Position numbers and translations under genes: made by a program. Below are positions 1-10,525 of a DNA stretch of 64,000 bases, one piece after another; positions within the stretch are counted from its first letter, which is position 1; each line of letters opens with the position of its first letter. Under the pieces are notes generated by a model. The model saw nothing but the letters and a program-made list of their open reading frames with translations, was not told the DNA's origin and ran no database searches. The DNA is from Nannochloris sp. 'desiccata' (taxonomy: Eukaryota; Chlorophyta; Trebouxiophyceae; Chlorellales; Chlorellaceae), in the NCBI GenBank assembly GCA_019044685.2, contig JAGTXX020000013.1, positions 310,001 through 374,000 of the forward strand, read 5' to 3'.

Positions 1-293
1 AACACGCCTTTGCCGTCCATTTGCCCGTTTGCCCAGCCGCCAAAGTACATCGAACCATCAGCTGCAGCGAAAGTTCCTTGTCCATTTTGAGTTCCATCAC
101 GCCATTCACCTTCATACCGGTCACCAGAAGGCCATAGAAGAACACCACGGCCGTTCATCTTGCCATCTTCAAAATGTCCACTATATGAAGTGCCATCTGG
201 AAATTCAACAGTGTGGTCTCCGTCAGGCAAGTCATCTTTAGGAGATATAGCAGCAATTGAATTGCCTATATCTCCAGATGATGAAGCAATCAT
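1..293 (-). CDS. MORN-repeat protein, 3' part missing (left edge)
   Basis: The minus strand encodes at least three consecutive MORN repeats, each with the pattern YxGxWxxGxxxGxG (for example YEGEWRDGTQNGQGTF, then MYFGGWANGQMDGKGV). MORN repeats form an elongated beta-hairpin stack. They occur in membrane-linked and ciliary proteins and in PIP kinases, so they do not fix a function. The reading frame stays open from about 431 to the window edge. The first in-frame ATG is at 293, and I use it as a provisional start. It lies about 95 nt past the stop of the ATC-hydrolase-like gene on the same strand, so the MORN region could also be the 3' part of that gene joined by a splice I cannot resolve. 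The gene runs off the left edge. Confidence 0.7.
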   Translation of the reverse strand, partial: MIASSSGDIGNSIAAISPKDDLPDGDHTVEFPDGTSYSGHFEDGKMNGRGVLLWPSGDRYEGEWRDGTQNGQGTFAAADGSMYFGGWANGQMDGKGV

Positions 294-385
294 GCTATCT
301 TCGTATGGGGATCGAAGGCCGTCGGCACGACCATTTTCAGGTGTTGCTGGTGGGACTCCATTCGCCGACAATCCCGTTGAAGATG

Positions 386-1341
386 TTAATCCACCTCCTT
401 GTTTCCGTAGGAGATTAAGCCTTCAAGCCAAACTCTATCTTGACTACAGCAACATGCTGAGGTGAGCTGAGGAACCTCCTCTAGTTCAAAAATATTTCGA
501 TAGAAACAAGAAGAGATCCTCAAAGACGAATGCTCTGGTCCTTGTTTGATTTCAGTTGTGAAACCTTTACCGTAGTCAATTTTAAGAGCTCTGAGTCTGT
601 TGACAAGTGATGTGTAGCTATCTCTTTGCAGCCATGCCACCATTTTCATCGTAAATCTGCGAGAATTAACACGAAAGGAATGTGAGTGATGGAAGTGTAT
701 TGCCCGACGGCGGTGCGGTAACGTAAAAGTAAACCAACAAATTGAAAGTTCTCTCACACCAAAGCTGGGGTAGTATGTGCACCCATATGGTCCCTTATAA
801 TCTCCATCACTGCTTCTTCATCTCTCAAGAACGACAGCAATGTTTTATGAGTTGCCAAAGCCAAACATGCCACAGATAAATGTGTCTTTGCTCGAGTGTC
901 TACAATCATATCTGAATGCCGGTTATATAATCTATCATATTCACTCTCTAATGCACTTCTAAGCATTAATTCACGTCCTTCTAGCTGGTGATGTTGCTTG
1001 CAGCGTGCCTCTACCAATCCTTTTATCCACCAGCGGCGGTTCGCCCCTTCCAGCCAGTCTCTCAGGCCAGAGAACCTATCGATCCAGTGATCATATTGGG
1101 CAGCATTAGTGGAGAAATGATGTTGGACGATATATGAAATGGCAGGGAGAATGTCATAGGCTGGTGGGATGGTCGAAAGAGCATTATTTTTTGGAGTGAT
1201 CTGAGATAATTTGGAACCGGTGACGAGCCTGCGCAGCATTGGGCCTTCCTCTGGTCTCCTTTCTAAGTCTAAAGTAGGTTGGCTAACTGGAGAATTCAAA
1301 ATGTGGAAACAAAAATGCAGCATGATCATATTGGGGTCCAT
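386..1341 (-). CDS. L-2-amino-thiazoline-4-carboxylic acid hydrolase-like protein
   Basis: Two exons (1341-758 and 656-386) join in phase through a consensus GTGAGAG donor and a CTCGCAG acceptor, giving about 284 aa. The protein resembles the ATC-hydrolase-like family. It has a helical stretch THLSVACLALATHKTLL, and near the C terminus the conserved-looking spacing Cys-x-Tyr then Pro-x-Leu then Cys-x3-Asp-x2-Trp (ISSCFYRNIFE ... VPQL ... CCCSQDRVW). The bacterial namesake opens the thiazoline ring in L-cysteine synthesis, but most eukaryotic members have no tested activity, so the substrate is unknown. It is divergent from EME1, with 169 bp between the starts. The C terminus ends soon after the CxxxDxxW region, and a further exon may be missing from this model. 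No signal peptide is evident. Confidence 0.6.
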
Positions 1342-1510
1342 TTTCTGGTTTCGATCTCATTTGAATTTTGTCCAGCCTTGCATTGCATTACAAACAAATA
1401 TAAAGCTCAATTTTGATAACAACACATTCTTCAGTCTCGAATGAAGACATTAGCGAGAATGGCTTTAGACTTTAGTTTTCCACGCTAGTGATCACTAGCT
1501 TATTTTTGCA

Positions 1511-3314
1511 ATGACCGAGGTAGTTGATCTCACGTTTACAGATAGCGACGATGAGCCAGAGCTCAGACCATCTCAACCTACAGTGCCAACAGCAGGAGCA
1601 GCAGGGTTGCGCACTCCGTTGCGTCGTTTACTCGCTCTCCAACGCCGCAACGGCGGCACTTTTGCTGAACCCGAACCAAACCCTTCTCCTCCTCTTTCCC
1701 CAGAGGAAATAGACCTTCTAGAAAGCCCTGAACTACCTAAACAGTACGTAAACCGAGGAGAACTTTACCAACCAAAACAAAGACAAGTAGGGGTAGAGGA
1801 AGAAAGAAAGAAAAAAGCTCCCTCGGCAGCGGCGGCAGCACAAAATGTAGTAGGACCTTCTCGACCTATTCAATCCAGCTCAAGAAGCCTAGCATACAAT
1901 CCTTCAGAGTACGAGGATGAAGGTGCAGAAGAGAGTTATGAGCCTGAATATCTCCCGCAAAATAGCCCTACCACAGCAGCAGCAACAGCAGCAGCAGCAG
2001 GCCCTGGGGGTCGGAAACCGAAGAGAACCAGAGAAGAGATAGCTAGAGATAAAGAACTTAAAAAGCAACAGAAGTAAGTTATAAATGTACCAATACTAAG
2101 AATGTATAGCGTCTTGAGATCTCTCTCCTTAATTAGTATTATTATTAGGTATTCTAAATACTGATTCTTTTTTTCTTTCTTTCTTTTTAAAATTGCTGAA
2201 AAACAGAGCTGCAGAAACAGCCGCTCGGAAACAAGCATCCCAATACAACTCTGACCGACACGTGCTACGGTATATGACTGCCATCCTCGACCCTGAATTG
2301 ATGGGTTCCCCTGTAGGTCTTAAAATAGCTGAAGCGTTCCAACAAACACAAGCGCAGCAGGCGGAGCATGAACGAATCCAATATAAAGTCGCATCCACCT
2401 GCCTTGGCGGAGGTCTGAAAGCAATTAAGTGGCTTCGTAAAGTACCGACGACTACTGCCCCTGTTCAAGGATCTCACTCTCAACATGAGCCTTATAATAT
2501 GAACGACGGCGGTTCTGAACACCAGATGGGTTCCCAATCTCAGTTTGCTTCTCAACAACCGATGCTCATTGATCAGGAAGAGCCACACATTTTAATTTGT
2601 TTCGAAGCAGAGGAGTTTGTAGCTGCAGTACAACGCGATTCTCTTACTTCGCTTTTTATAACTCTACAGCAATACTGCCCTGGGCATAGACCACATTTAC
2701 TAGTCCACAGACTTGACTTTATTCTGACCAAAAAAGAAAGAGAGGACTTTACACGAACAATGGGTGCAGGTGGGAATATTTCACAGCACGCGTTTAATAG
2801 GCGAGATATCGATGATTTTATTTCTAAATTGTCAATAGAAGCTCCACAAGTAGGGTTTCGCGATGTGGCTTCCGCAGAAGAAGGAGCTAGCCACGTGTGT
2901 TCCCTCACTCGTGCCATAGCACGGAGACTGCTCGAGAAAAATGATGCAAGTAAGTATCTGTTATCCACAGGACAGGGAAATAATAAAAAATCAAGTCAAA
3001 ATACTGCCTCTTTACTTGCCAGCTATCCTGTAGAGGATCCAGGGGTGCGCGCGTTTCTCCATGCTTTGTGTGCGATGCCCTCTGTAGGACCTCAGATAGC
3101 TCATGCAGTTGCCATAAAGTATGGGAGTTTAGGGAATCTGATGGAAATGTTGTTTGATCCGAGAAAATCGTACCAGGATAAGATTCGTGAGCTTGAGTTT
3201 TTACCCCGGACCGGTTCTGACAGGGTGACAAAAGTGGGGCCAAAAGCTGCAAAGCAATTGATGGAAATATTGACTGGCGACAATCCAGATGCAGCAGTTC
3301 ATGAAAAAGGATAG
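1511..3314 (+). CDS. EME1: EME1, non-catalytic subunit of the MUS81 crossover junction endonuclease
   Basis: Two exons (1511-2073, 2207-3314) with a GTAAGTT donor and an AACAG acceptor splice in phase 2, giving 556 aa. EME1 partners MUS81 to cut branched DNA in recombination and fork restart in the nucleus. Visible features are an N-terminal VVDLTFTDSDDE stretch resembling a SUMO-interacting motif, a low-complexity region, and a basic helix (RTREEIARDKELKKQQK). These precede an ERCC4-type fold with the EME1 signature LDPELMGSPVG...YKVAS...IKWLRK (about residues 210-280). The C terminus is a helix-hairpin-helix pair (MPSVGPQIAHAVAIKYGSL and VTKVGPKAAKQL). I see no GDxnERKxxxD motif, consistent with the inactive subunit rather than MUS81. 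A strong GTAAGT occurs inside the exon at 2950, but excising to the next AG would break the frame. Confidence 0.85.
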
Positions 3315-3417
3315 AGAAGAAAAGGAGAGAACAACTAGATTTTGCAGACGATTATGATATTTTACTCCAGTATATCTTACATAGTTCTATTTAAATGTAC
3401 ACTGAGATGCCTACAAA

Positions 3418-3422
3418 TGTAA
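3418..3422 (+). terminator. TGTAA polyadenylation signal after EME1
   Basis: TGTAA lies 104 nt past the EME1 stop codon. It is the chlorophyte-type poly(A) signal and recurs behind many genes in this window. A single 5-nt match can occur by chance. Confidence 0.4.
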
Positions 3423-3526
3423 CGCTGACAAAGAAGAAGGAAAACAAGAAGGGAGAAAACAAAGCCAAGGTAATTTGTGTGCCAAAGAGAAGACACACGA
3501 CAGCTCGCTCCGCCGAGCTCGTTCCA

Positions 3527-3930
3527 CTAAGCGGCAGGGTGCACGGTTACATCAGCAGCAACATTGTGTCTGTGAGGGTTCAACACAACTCTTTTATCGG
3601 GGGCAGATTCAAATTCTGTATGAAACATGCGATTGTTCTGGGCATCCCTCCATTCCTGTAAAGAGTAAAAGACATTATAAGATAGCTTAAGAAAACAGAC
3701 CAGGTCTGAGACCTTCGAGGCAAGGGTTGAATTTTTTTTCTATATAATTTATCTCTTACATTTGTGAGGGTGATTGGGACTTTTCCTGCTTTAGCCGAGG
3801 CTCTGAAGCGTATTTCCGTAAACACATAGGTGAGCAGAGTGGCTCCTGCTACCACCGAGACAACTTTATTTGTGTTGACAACTTTTGAAAGGGGAGGGAG
3901 ACGCCTGCCTCCTGCTGCACTGGCGGACAT
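3527..3930 (-). CDS. small single-pass membrane protein, unknown function
   Basis: Two exons (3930-3760 and 3655-3527) join in phase 0 through GTAAGAG and TTTACAG, giving 99 aa. The N terminus (MSASAAGGRRLPPLSKVVN) is basic and is followed by one hydrophobic segment (VVSVVAGATLLTYVFTEI, about residues 22-40). After it come a basic stretch and a short soluble tail with EWRDAQNNRMFHTEFE. The size, lack of a cleavable-looking signal and single central helix fit an accessory subunit of a mitochondrial respiratory complex, but I do not recognise the family and that is only a guess. Splicing in frame is the main support for it being a real gene. TGTAA on the coding strand (3381-3377) lies 146 nt past the stop. 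It converges with EME1. Confidence 0.6.
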
Positions 3931-4341
3931 TGTTGCAGATGAGAAATATCAAAACGTTGTTGATTTGCCTATTTGAGTTATTAAAATTGCTTAGATTGAG
4001 CGGAAAGGGGCAAAGAAAAAGCAAAAGAAAATTGTTTTTCTGTGGTTTGTAAATAACCATTTGGAACTTCCGACCAGCTTCCTTGCCTTTTCTTAAAGAA
4101 ATTCTTTTGAGCTTGTCCACTATCTACACTTTTTCCTCGGCAGCTAGCTTTGATATACCAAGATTACTTAGAATGCCATTATTAAATTCATCTAAACACA
4201 ACTGAATGAATGAATAATTTTCATTTAAATTCTTAAAGCAGAAGAACGAGAACACCAACAAAAATGCAAAAACACCAATACTTCAACACTTCAAAAACAA
4301 TCGATTTTCCTCTGCTACAAATTCAACAACGAGGTGGTTAC
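3931..4341. other. gene-free stretch between CHD1 3' end and the 99-aa gene
   Basis: These 411 bp must hold the CHD1 3' UTR and the promoter/5' UTR of the 99-aa membrane-protein gene. Short open frames here lack splice support or family resemblance, and I see no RNA gene. Confidence 0.5.
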
Positions 4342-7300
4342 TTATTCATACGTATACTCCGGGATGTCAAAAGAACCAGGATGCCTATTTCCACCATCTA
4401 CATGCATAGGTACAGCAGCGGCAGCAGCTTCACCAGCGTCTTCTGCATCAGCACCAAAGCTACTCACACCTCCTGCTCCTCCACCTCCTCCACCCGTCCT
4501 ATGTAAATTCCTCTGCGTATATAAATGCTCTAATTTTTCTCCAGATAATGCATTTTCAGTATATTCAGAAACATAATTCCATAATTCAAGGGACTGTGCC
4601 GGGGTCAAACCAACCTCTCTTATCCTATTCCCAATCGCATTCATATATTTCTTTGATTTGCTTACTACTAATGACGTATCCATATCAGCACCGCGGCGTT
4701 GCAAGGTGCGTAATTTCCGAACCAAAAGGCAAATTTCAGGTCCGAGAGCTGCTTCTGACCGAGCTGCAATTTGCTTAAAGGCAGCTAAAACAGCAGCAGA
4801 ATGCTCTCTACGTGCAGGAACGACATTTGCAGCAGCACCAGAGACGCCAGTAACGGGGACCTTGAGACCAGCAGGAGCTTTTGGTGGCTTTGGTGGCCGG
4901 GTTGCTACTTTTTCAATTTGGCGAAGCAAGCCGTTTGCTCTGGTGTCTAGATGAGAAGATTTAGGGAGCTCTGGAGGGGCATCGCCACGACCTACAGCTG
5001 CGAGGAGTTTAGGACCGAGCCTCAAATCAGCATCCTCTGCCATCCTGTAAACAGAAAAAAGAAAAGAAAAGAAAAGAAAAGAAAAGAAAAGAAAGAAAGA
5101 AAGAAAATATGAGATGTTATCAACTGTTGAAGAGAACAAATCTGAAAAGTAAGAAAGAAAGAAAAAAAGAAATAAATTTTCTCAACATTAAAGTCTAAAG
5201 TTCGACCATCTACTTACTTATCCCAAGCCCCTAGGCCGTGTCTATACAATCCCACTAGTAACGCGCTATCATCTTCAGGTGTCCATCCACAGGCTCTCAT
5301 CCAAGCAGTAGGTGCTGGTCTCTCCGCCATTGTCAATCGTAATCGACGGACGGCATCTGGTTGTGCAGCAAAAGAACCCACTTTGGTTTCCAGCAATGCC
5401 ATTTGACGGGTAAATGCAAGGATATCAGCAGCACGGACATCGGCACCGAAGAAATCAAGACGAGCGTCGGCAGGAAGCTTTGAACCACCAACAGCTCCAC
5501 TAACAGCGGCTCCACCAGCAGCAGCAGAGGGCGCACCGGGGTCAATAGTTGAAGAGTCTGGCAATTGGCCACTCCCCCCACCACCTTGTAACGTATCCAT
5601 ACTTGTCGCTGGAGTAGCATTCCCAGCACCAGCGAAACCCCCTTCAGACCCAGCACCACCAGGATACGAACCAGGATACCCACCACCACCAGCACCAGGC
5701 GGTTGCAAGGTTCTCACTCTCTTTGCATGCAAATCAACAGCCTTTTCACAGCCACGTAACAATCCATGCCACAAAGCATTCAAGGTCTTTGAATTCCCTG
5801 CCTTCAACGCAGCCACACCTCCTTCATTAGCAATCACATCAAGCTTACTGGCCAACCCATGCCGTTTCACCGCTCGTACAAAAGCAGTCGCATCACGCCT
5901 CGACAACGTTCTAGGGAATCCATTCGGCCTGGGGTCGGCTTCGCCAGCAATTAATCGTCCTTCTTCATCCACAGCTTGTGGCCATCGATCAATACGCAGC
6001 ATAGCACCTTCGATTGGAGGTCCAGGTTCAGCTTTCGGTTTCTTGACCTTTGGTCTGAACGCGAGATCAGGCGCCAAGTTGCCAGGCCCTTCCATAGCAC
6101 GCAAGCGTGCAGCACGGATACCTGGTTCGTCATTTTGAACTGGCTTTTCATCAGCCCGTAGATGCTCTGGGATCAACCGATCCCAAAATGCGGCATCGTT
6201 GTCCTCTGATTTGAATGTGGCTACGTTAAATTGAGCTAATAAATCATCAGCACCTCCAGGAGCGGCATCTTCATTGGTTTCTACTACTTCCGCACGTGCT
6301 AAAATAGCGTCGAGATCTTCATCGGTCATTAATCCAGCAGGATTCGCCGCTGCAGCAAAGGTAGCAGTGCCGGAAGCACCAGCAGCGCCGGCGCTGCCAG
6401 GCGCTCCATCAGGGATCCCGCCATCGTCATCTTTAAACAATTCTCCAGCACCGAATTTAAGGATTGCGGCTAGTTCATCTTTCCCAAATAATCTCGCTGC
6501 AGCAGCGCCACCAGGGCCTCCACCGGGGTCTAATACCGTTCTCCCTGAAGTATCCATTCTTTGGATAACCACATGATCCAACACCATCTTTCTTTTCGCT
6601 CTTTCCAAAATATCTTCCTCTACTGAACCAGATGCAACTAACCGGTAAATATTAACTATATCCTTTTGGCCGATACGATGGGCTCGGGACATTGCCTGCA
6701 AATCGTTCTGAGGGTTCCAATCGGAATCAAAAAGCAATACTGTATCTGCAGTTGCCAAATTAATTCCAAGACCACCAGCACGGGTAGATAATAAAAACGC
6801 AAAATCTTCACTGCCAGGAGCGTTGAACCGTTCCATTGCTTGATGGCGTTGGTGGGCGGGGGTAGAGCCATCCAAGCGTTGATGGCGGAAACCTCTGAGG
6901 GTCATATATTCTGATAAGATATCTAAAACACGGACCATTTGAGAGAAAATAAGCACTCTATGCCCAGTTTCTTTCAATCTCCGAAGTAACTTATCCAACA
7001 AAACCATTTTCCCCGAAGTAACGACTAATCGATCAACATCACTGCCACCGCCTTGCATGGGGATGGTGTTATAATTTTCACGAGCCGATTCAAATAAGAA
7101 CGGATGATTGCAGCATTTCTTCAAATCCATGATTATATTCAACAACGTCACTTGACTTCCTTTGCTAGATTTATTCAACTCTTTGAAATTGCGAGTGAGA
7201 ATCCATTTATAGTACTGTTTTTGCAGAGGGGTCATAGGAACCCTTAAAATTCTCTCATTTTTGGGTGGGAGAGACTTTTCAACATCTTTAATAACACGAC

Positions 7301-9759
7301 GGAGGAGGTGGGGACCTAACGCTTGGTGTAATCGTTGCACACCCGCTTGTTCCTTTGTATCGTAATTCGCTTCAAATTCTTCCGCGGATGGGAATTTTTC
7401 AGGGTGTAAGAAATGCAATAAACACCATAATTCCCTCATATTATTCTGTAGAGGAGTACCAGTAACGAGTAATTTCGATTTGAAAGTCCATTGGGATAAC
7501 TCTCTATATAAGGCAGACTCGTTGTTTTTTAATCGATGTGCCTCATCGACCATGAGATAACTCCATTTCACATTTCTCAAAATCGCAGCATCTTTTAACG
7601 CTAGTTCGTACGTTGTAATCAACGCATCAAATTTGAACTGTCTACCGGTGGCAGGACCAGGTAAAGGAAACTCAAAAGAACGAATAACCTCACGTGATGG
7701 TGCATCGCCCACATACACCACTGCATTAATTTGAGGGATCCATTTTTTGAACTCCCTTGCCCAATTAGGGACCGTAGATAACGGAACAATGATCATAAAT
7801 GGACCACCGATGCTCTGGATTTGAGATAAATACCCAATCATGGAAGCACATTGGACTGTTTTTCCTAATCCCATCTCGTCCGCCAAGATGCCATTGATAC
7901 CTCGAGCCCAAGAATAGGCCATCCAATTAAGCCCTTCTAGCTGATAATCGCGCAATGTTCCTTCACCTTTAAGGTAATCAGGTTGTTTTTCGAATGCGCG
8001 ATGGCCGGAAGCGGAGAACGCCCGTCTAGCTGCATCGACGCCACGACGGGGTTCAAGAGAAGTCGCATCCCTTTGGCGGAATGCTTCTACTAGATCGTTG
8101 GCACCGATACGTGCGACATCTTCAGCAGATTCCCAGGTAGCTTCTGAATACGGAAGACCTTGCCATTTGCATAAGAACTGGACTACAGTGCTTGTTGTAG
8201 GACCCAGTTGTTGTTGCTGCTGTTCCTCTTCATTGGCAATCTCAGCAGGGTGTGTCGTGATCGTAACCAATCGTTCTGCAGCAATTCTTTCTACCTGCGA
8301 ATGCTCCCTTTCAATCTCCGCTTCCATCTCTGCCCTCACATCACGATCTTCCCTTTCTTCCGCGGTCAACGCAGCACGCTCAGCAGCTAACTGATCCATT
8401 CTACGGCAATAATTTAGAATTCTTTTGAACCCACCGAGCTGTTTAAGAGTTGTATACGCATCCCAGGAGCAGTGAATATAAGAATAACGAGCCCATTTCA
8501 CGTAAAATTCACGCGAGGACCATGGATCTTTAGGATTCACCACAGCTCCCTCTACATCTCTATGACCCAGTACTCGCTCAACTTCATCGTCCATCACCTC
8601 CAATTCTTCAAAACTCAATAAACAATGAGGCATGCGTTTTTTCTTTCTTAAAGCCTCTTCACGTGCTTCTGCATCGTCATCGTCCCATTCAATGTATTGA
8701 ACTTCTTCCTCGTCACCATTATTATTAGTAGTAATATTATCCTCGTAGTCAGCTTCCGAAGTAACTCTAGTGGCTCCCGTACCGGCGGTACCTGCTTGGT
8801 GTTGGTAAGCATAACTAGGGTCTGCTGGGTTTGCACCGGTAGGGGGCAATGGAGGTCTTCCAGACATAGGATTCGGTAACTTTATCTTCAATTTCAAGCC
8901 ACCACCACCACCACCGGCGGCGGCATTAACACCGGCGGCGACGCTTCGTGATCTACTTCTTCCTCGAGAGCCACCTCCTTCTTCGGAAGCATCCCCTTCG
9001 TACTCTTCTTCCTCGTCTCCTCCACTTTCTGTGTAAACCCCGCGACGAGGACCAGATCCACGAGAAGAACGACGACCAGAAGCTGCTGCTGCTGCTGCTT
9101 TCATTTCCTGCTGTTGGAGTTGTTGAGCGAGGTGAAGGTCGGCATCAAGGGCGCTGCTGCTTCCACGCTGCACGAAAGCGATAGAATAGAATACATTTTT
9201 TAAGTTAAGGGGATTAGAGGCCATGAGGAGTATAAGTATAACACATAATTGATTTATAGGTTATTGGGAGATTTCTAGACGAATTTAATTTTCTCGGGAC
9301 AAAAAAAAAAAAAAAAAAAAAAACTTGCCTTGCGTTTGTTGCCCGCTTTCACTGCCTCACTTGCAACATCATCTCCACTTGTATCCTGCTCTTCATATTC
9401 TTCATCCTCATCTTCATTGTCAGAATCAGAATCCTCGTCGAATTCGTCATCATCAGATCTGCGCAGACAAATTGTAGAAGAGAAATGTGTTGGTAATCTG
9501 ACACCGGCGTAAAAATTGTCACAGAGGAGGAGCGGTGATTGCCAAATCTTGGCCAAAAGCTAATGACGAGTTTTAGTATTTTCAAGGCTTACCTTTGATT
9601 CTTCTTATTCTTTGAGTCTTCATACCCATTTTGGTTTCCTGTAGCAGCTCCAGGAACTCCAGGAGCTGGGATAGATCCTAATCCATCATCACCGGTGGCA
9701 GAGTGAGGATTGGGGGCTGCATTTCCCCCTCCCAAGTCGTGCTGCTGGTTTGAATCCAT
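4342..9759 (-). CDS. CHD1: CHD1-type chromatin remodelling ATPase
   Basis: Four exons (9759-9593, 9458-9329, 9167-5218, 5044-4342) join in phase, giving 1649 aa. CHD1 slides and spaces nucleosomes in the nucleus and binds methylated H3K4 through paired chromodomains. In order: an acidic/Ser-rich N terminus; tandem chromodomains (about 279-355 and 392-462); SNF2 ATPase with DEMGLGKT (about 532) and DEAHRLKN (about 640); the helicase C lobe with DSDWNPQNDLQAMSRAHRIG (about 800-970); the SANT-SLIDE region (about 1190-1416); and the C-terminal CHD1 helical domain encoded by the last exon (ALGPEICLLVRKLRTL to PAQSLELWNYV). There is no PHD finger, which separates it from CHD3/4. Intron 2 appears to use a GC-AG boundary. 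The tail is Gly-rich and ends EYTYE. Confidence 0.93.
5053..5107. repeat. (GAAAA)n/(GAAA)n simple repeat in the last CHD1 intron
   Basis: Tandem GAAAA then GAAA units lie just inside the acceptor side of the last CHD1 intron. On the coding strand they read as a long TTTTC polypyrimidine tract, so they may serve acceptor recognition. Confidence 0.8.
9301..9323. repeat. 23-nt A/T homopolymer in CHD1 intron 2
   Basis: A run of 23 A on the plus strand (T on the CHD1 sense strand) begins directly at the end of the GC donor of CHD1 intron 2. Its exact length is likely unreliable in assembly. Confidence 0.9.
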
Positions 9760-10525
9760 TGTAGGCTACTACCTAATCAAGTTACTGGCACGCACGCGAC
9801 GACCAAACACTTCCAAGCACTTGTCTGAGTTTTTAGCCTAGTTATTTTGCCCGATTGATCCAATTCCAACTTGCTGTTTTCTCTAGCTGGATACGTTTTT
9901 ATACTAACTAAAACGAATAAAACAGTTTAGGATCTGCACCGGGAGCTCATGTTAAACCGCACAAGTGCTCCCATACTATGGCCCTGCTCCCCCAGCTCCG
10001 AGTCCTCTCTGCTGTTTGCTTCAAAATTTCAATTTTGCAGCCACATTTCAATCAAATTTGGCTGTGCTCTACTCGTACTATTTGGACGTGGTAAATGCTT
10101 ACATAAGGAGAAAACAGAACAAGAGAAAGGAACTCAAAGCGCGACAAAAGAGCAGCAGATGAGGAAAAGCTGCCTAAGAACTCTCTTTCAATCCCTTCCG
10201 CCGCAGCAGCCAAAATCAAAAAAAAAATGGAGAAAGACAAATAGCCTACAGAATAACTTTACCTTCTCTAGTTATTCTCAAGCTCTACAAGTAAAATCCT
10301 ATATTAAGAAGAACGTAGTAGCGCAGATAATTCTAAAGTTACTGACAGCTAAATTTTATCTGAGTAGAGTAGTATTTTTTTTTAAATGTTTTTTTTAGTG
10401 CGGTGAATGTGATGTAATTTTCTCGGCCAAAAAAATCCACCACCTCCGTTAGATTTCAGCGCCTTGTTTTTTAGAAAGTCAAAAATGGAGATAAAAGGTG
10501 TCTGTTGAGCAGTACTTTAGTGCAA
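9760..10525. other. 766-bp gene-free stretch between CHD1 and VDAC
   Basis: It must hold the CHD1 promoter and the VDAC 3' UTR, both on the minus strand. A 149-codon open frame at 9949-10398 on the plus strand is AT-rich, resembles no protein and lacks any splice context, so I do not call it. Confidence 0.5.

Noticed and set aside
2950..3022. Possible second intron of EME1
   Set aside because: Phase analysis shows that removal would break the C-terminal frame, so the coding sequence is treated as continuous.
5333..5695. 120-codon frame inside CHD1 on the same strand, other frame
   Set aside because: It lies in the Gly/Ala/Pro-rich linker of CHD1, whose composition yields long open frames in all phases.
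9949..10398. 149-codon plus-strand frame between CHD1 and VDAC
   Set aside because: AT-rich, no motif or splice support, and it lies where a promoter and a 3' UTR are expected.
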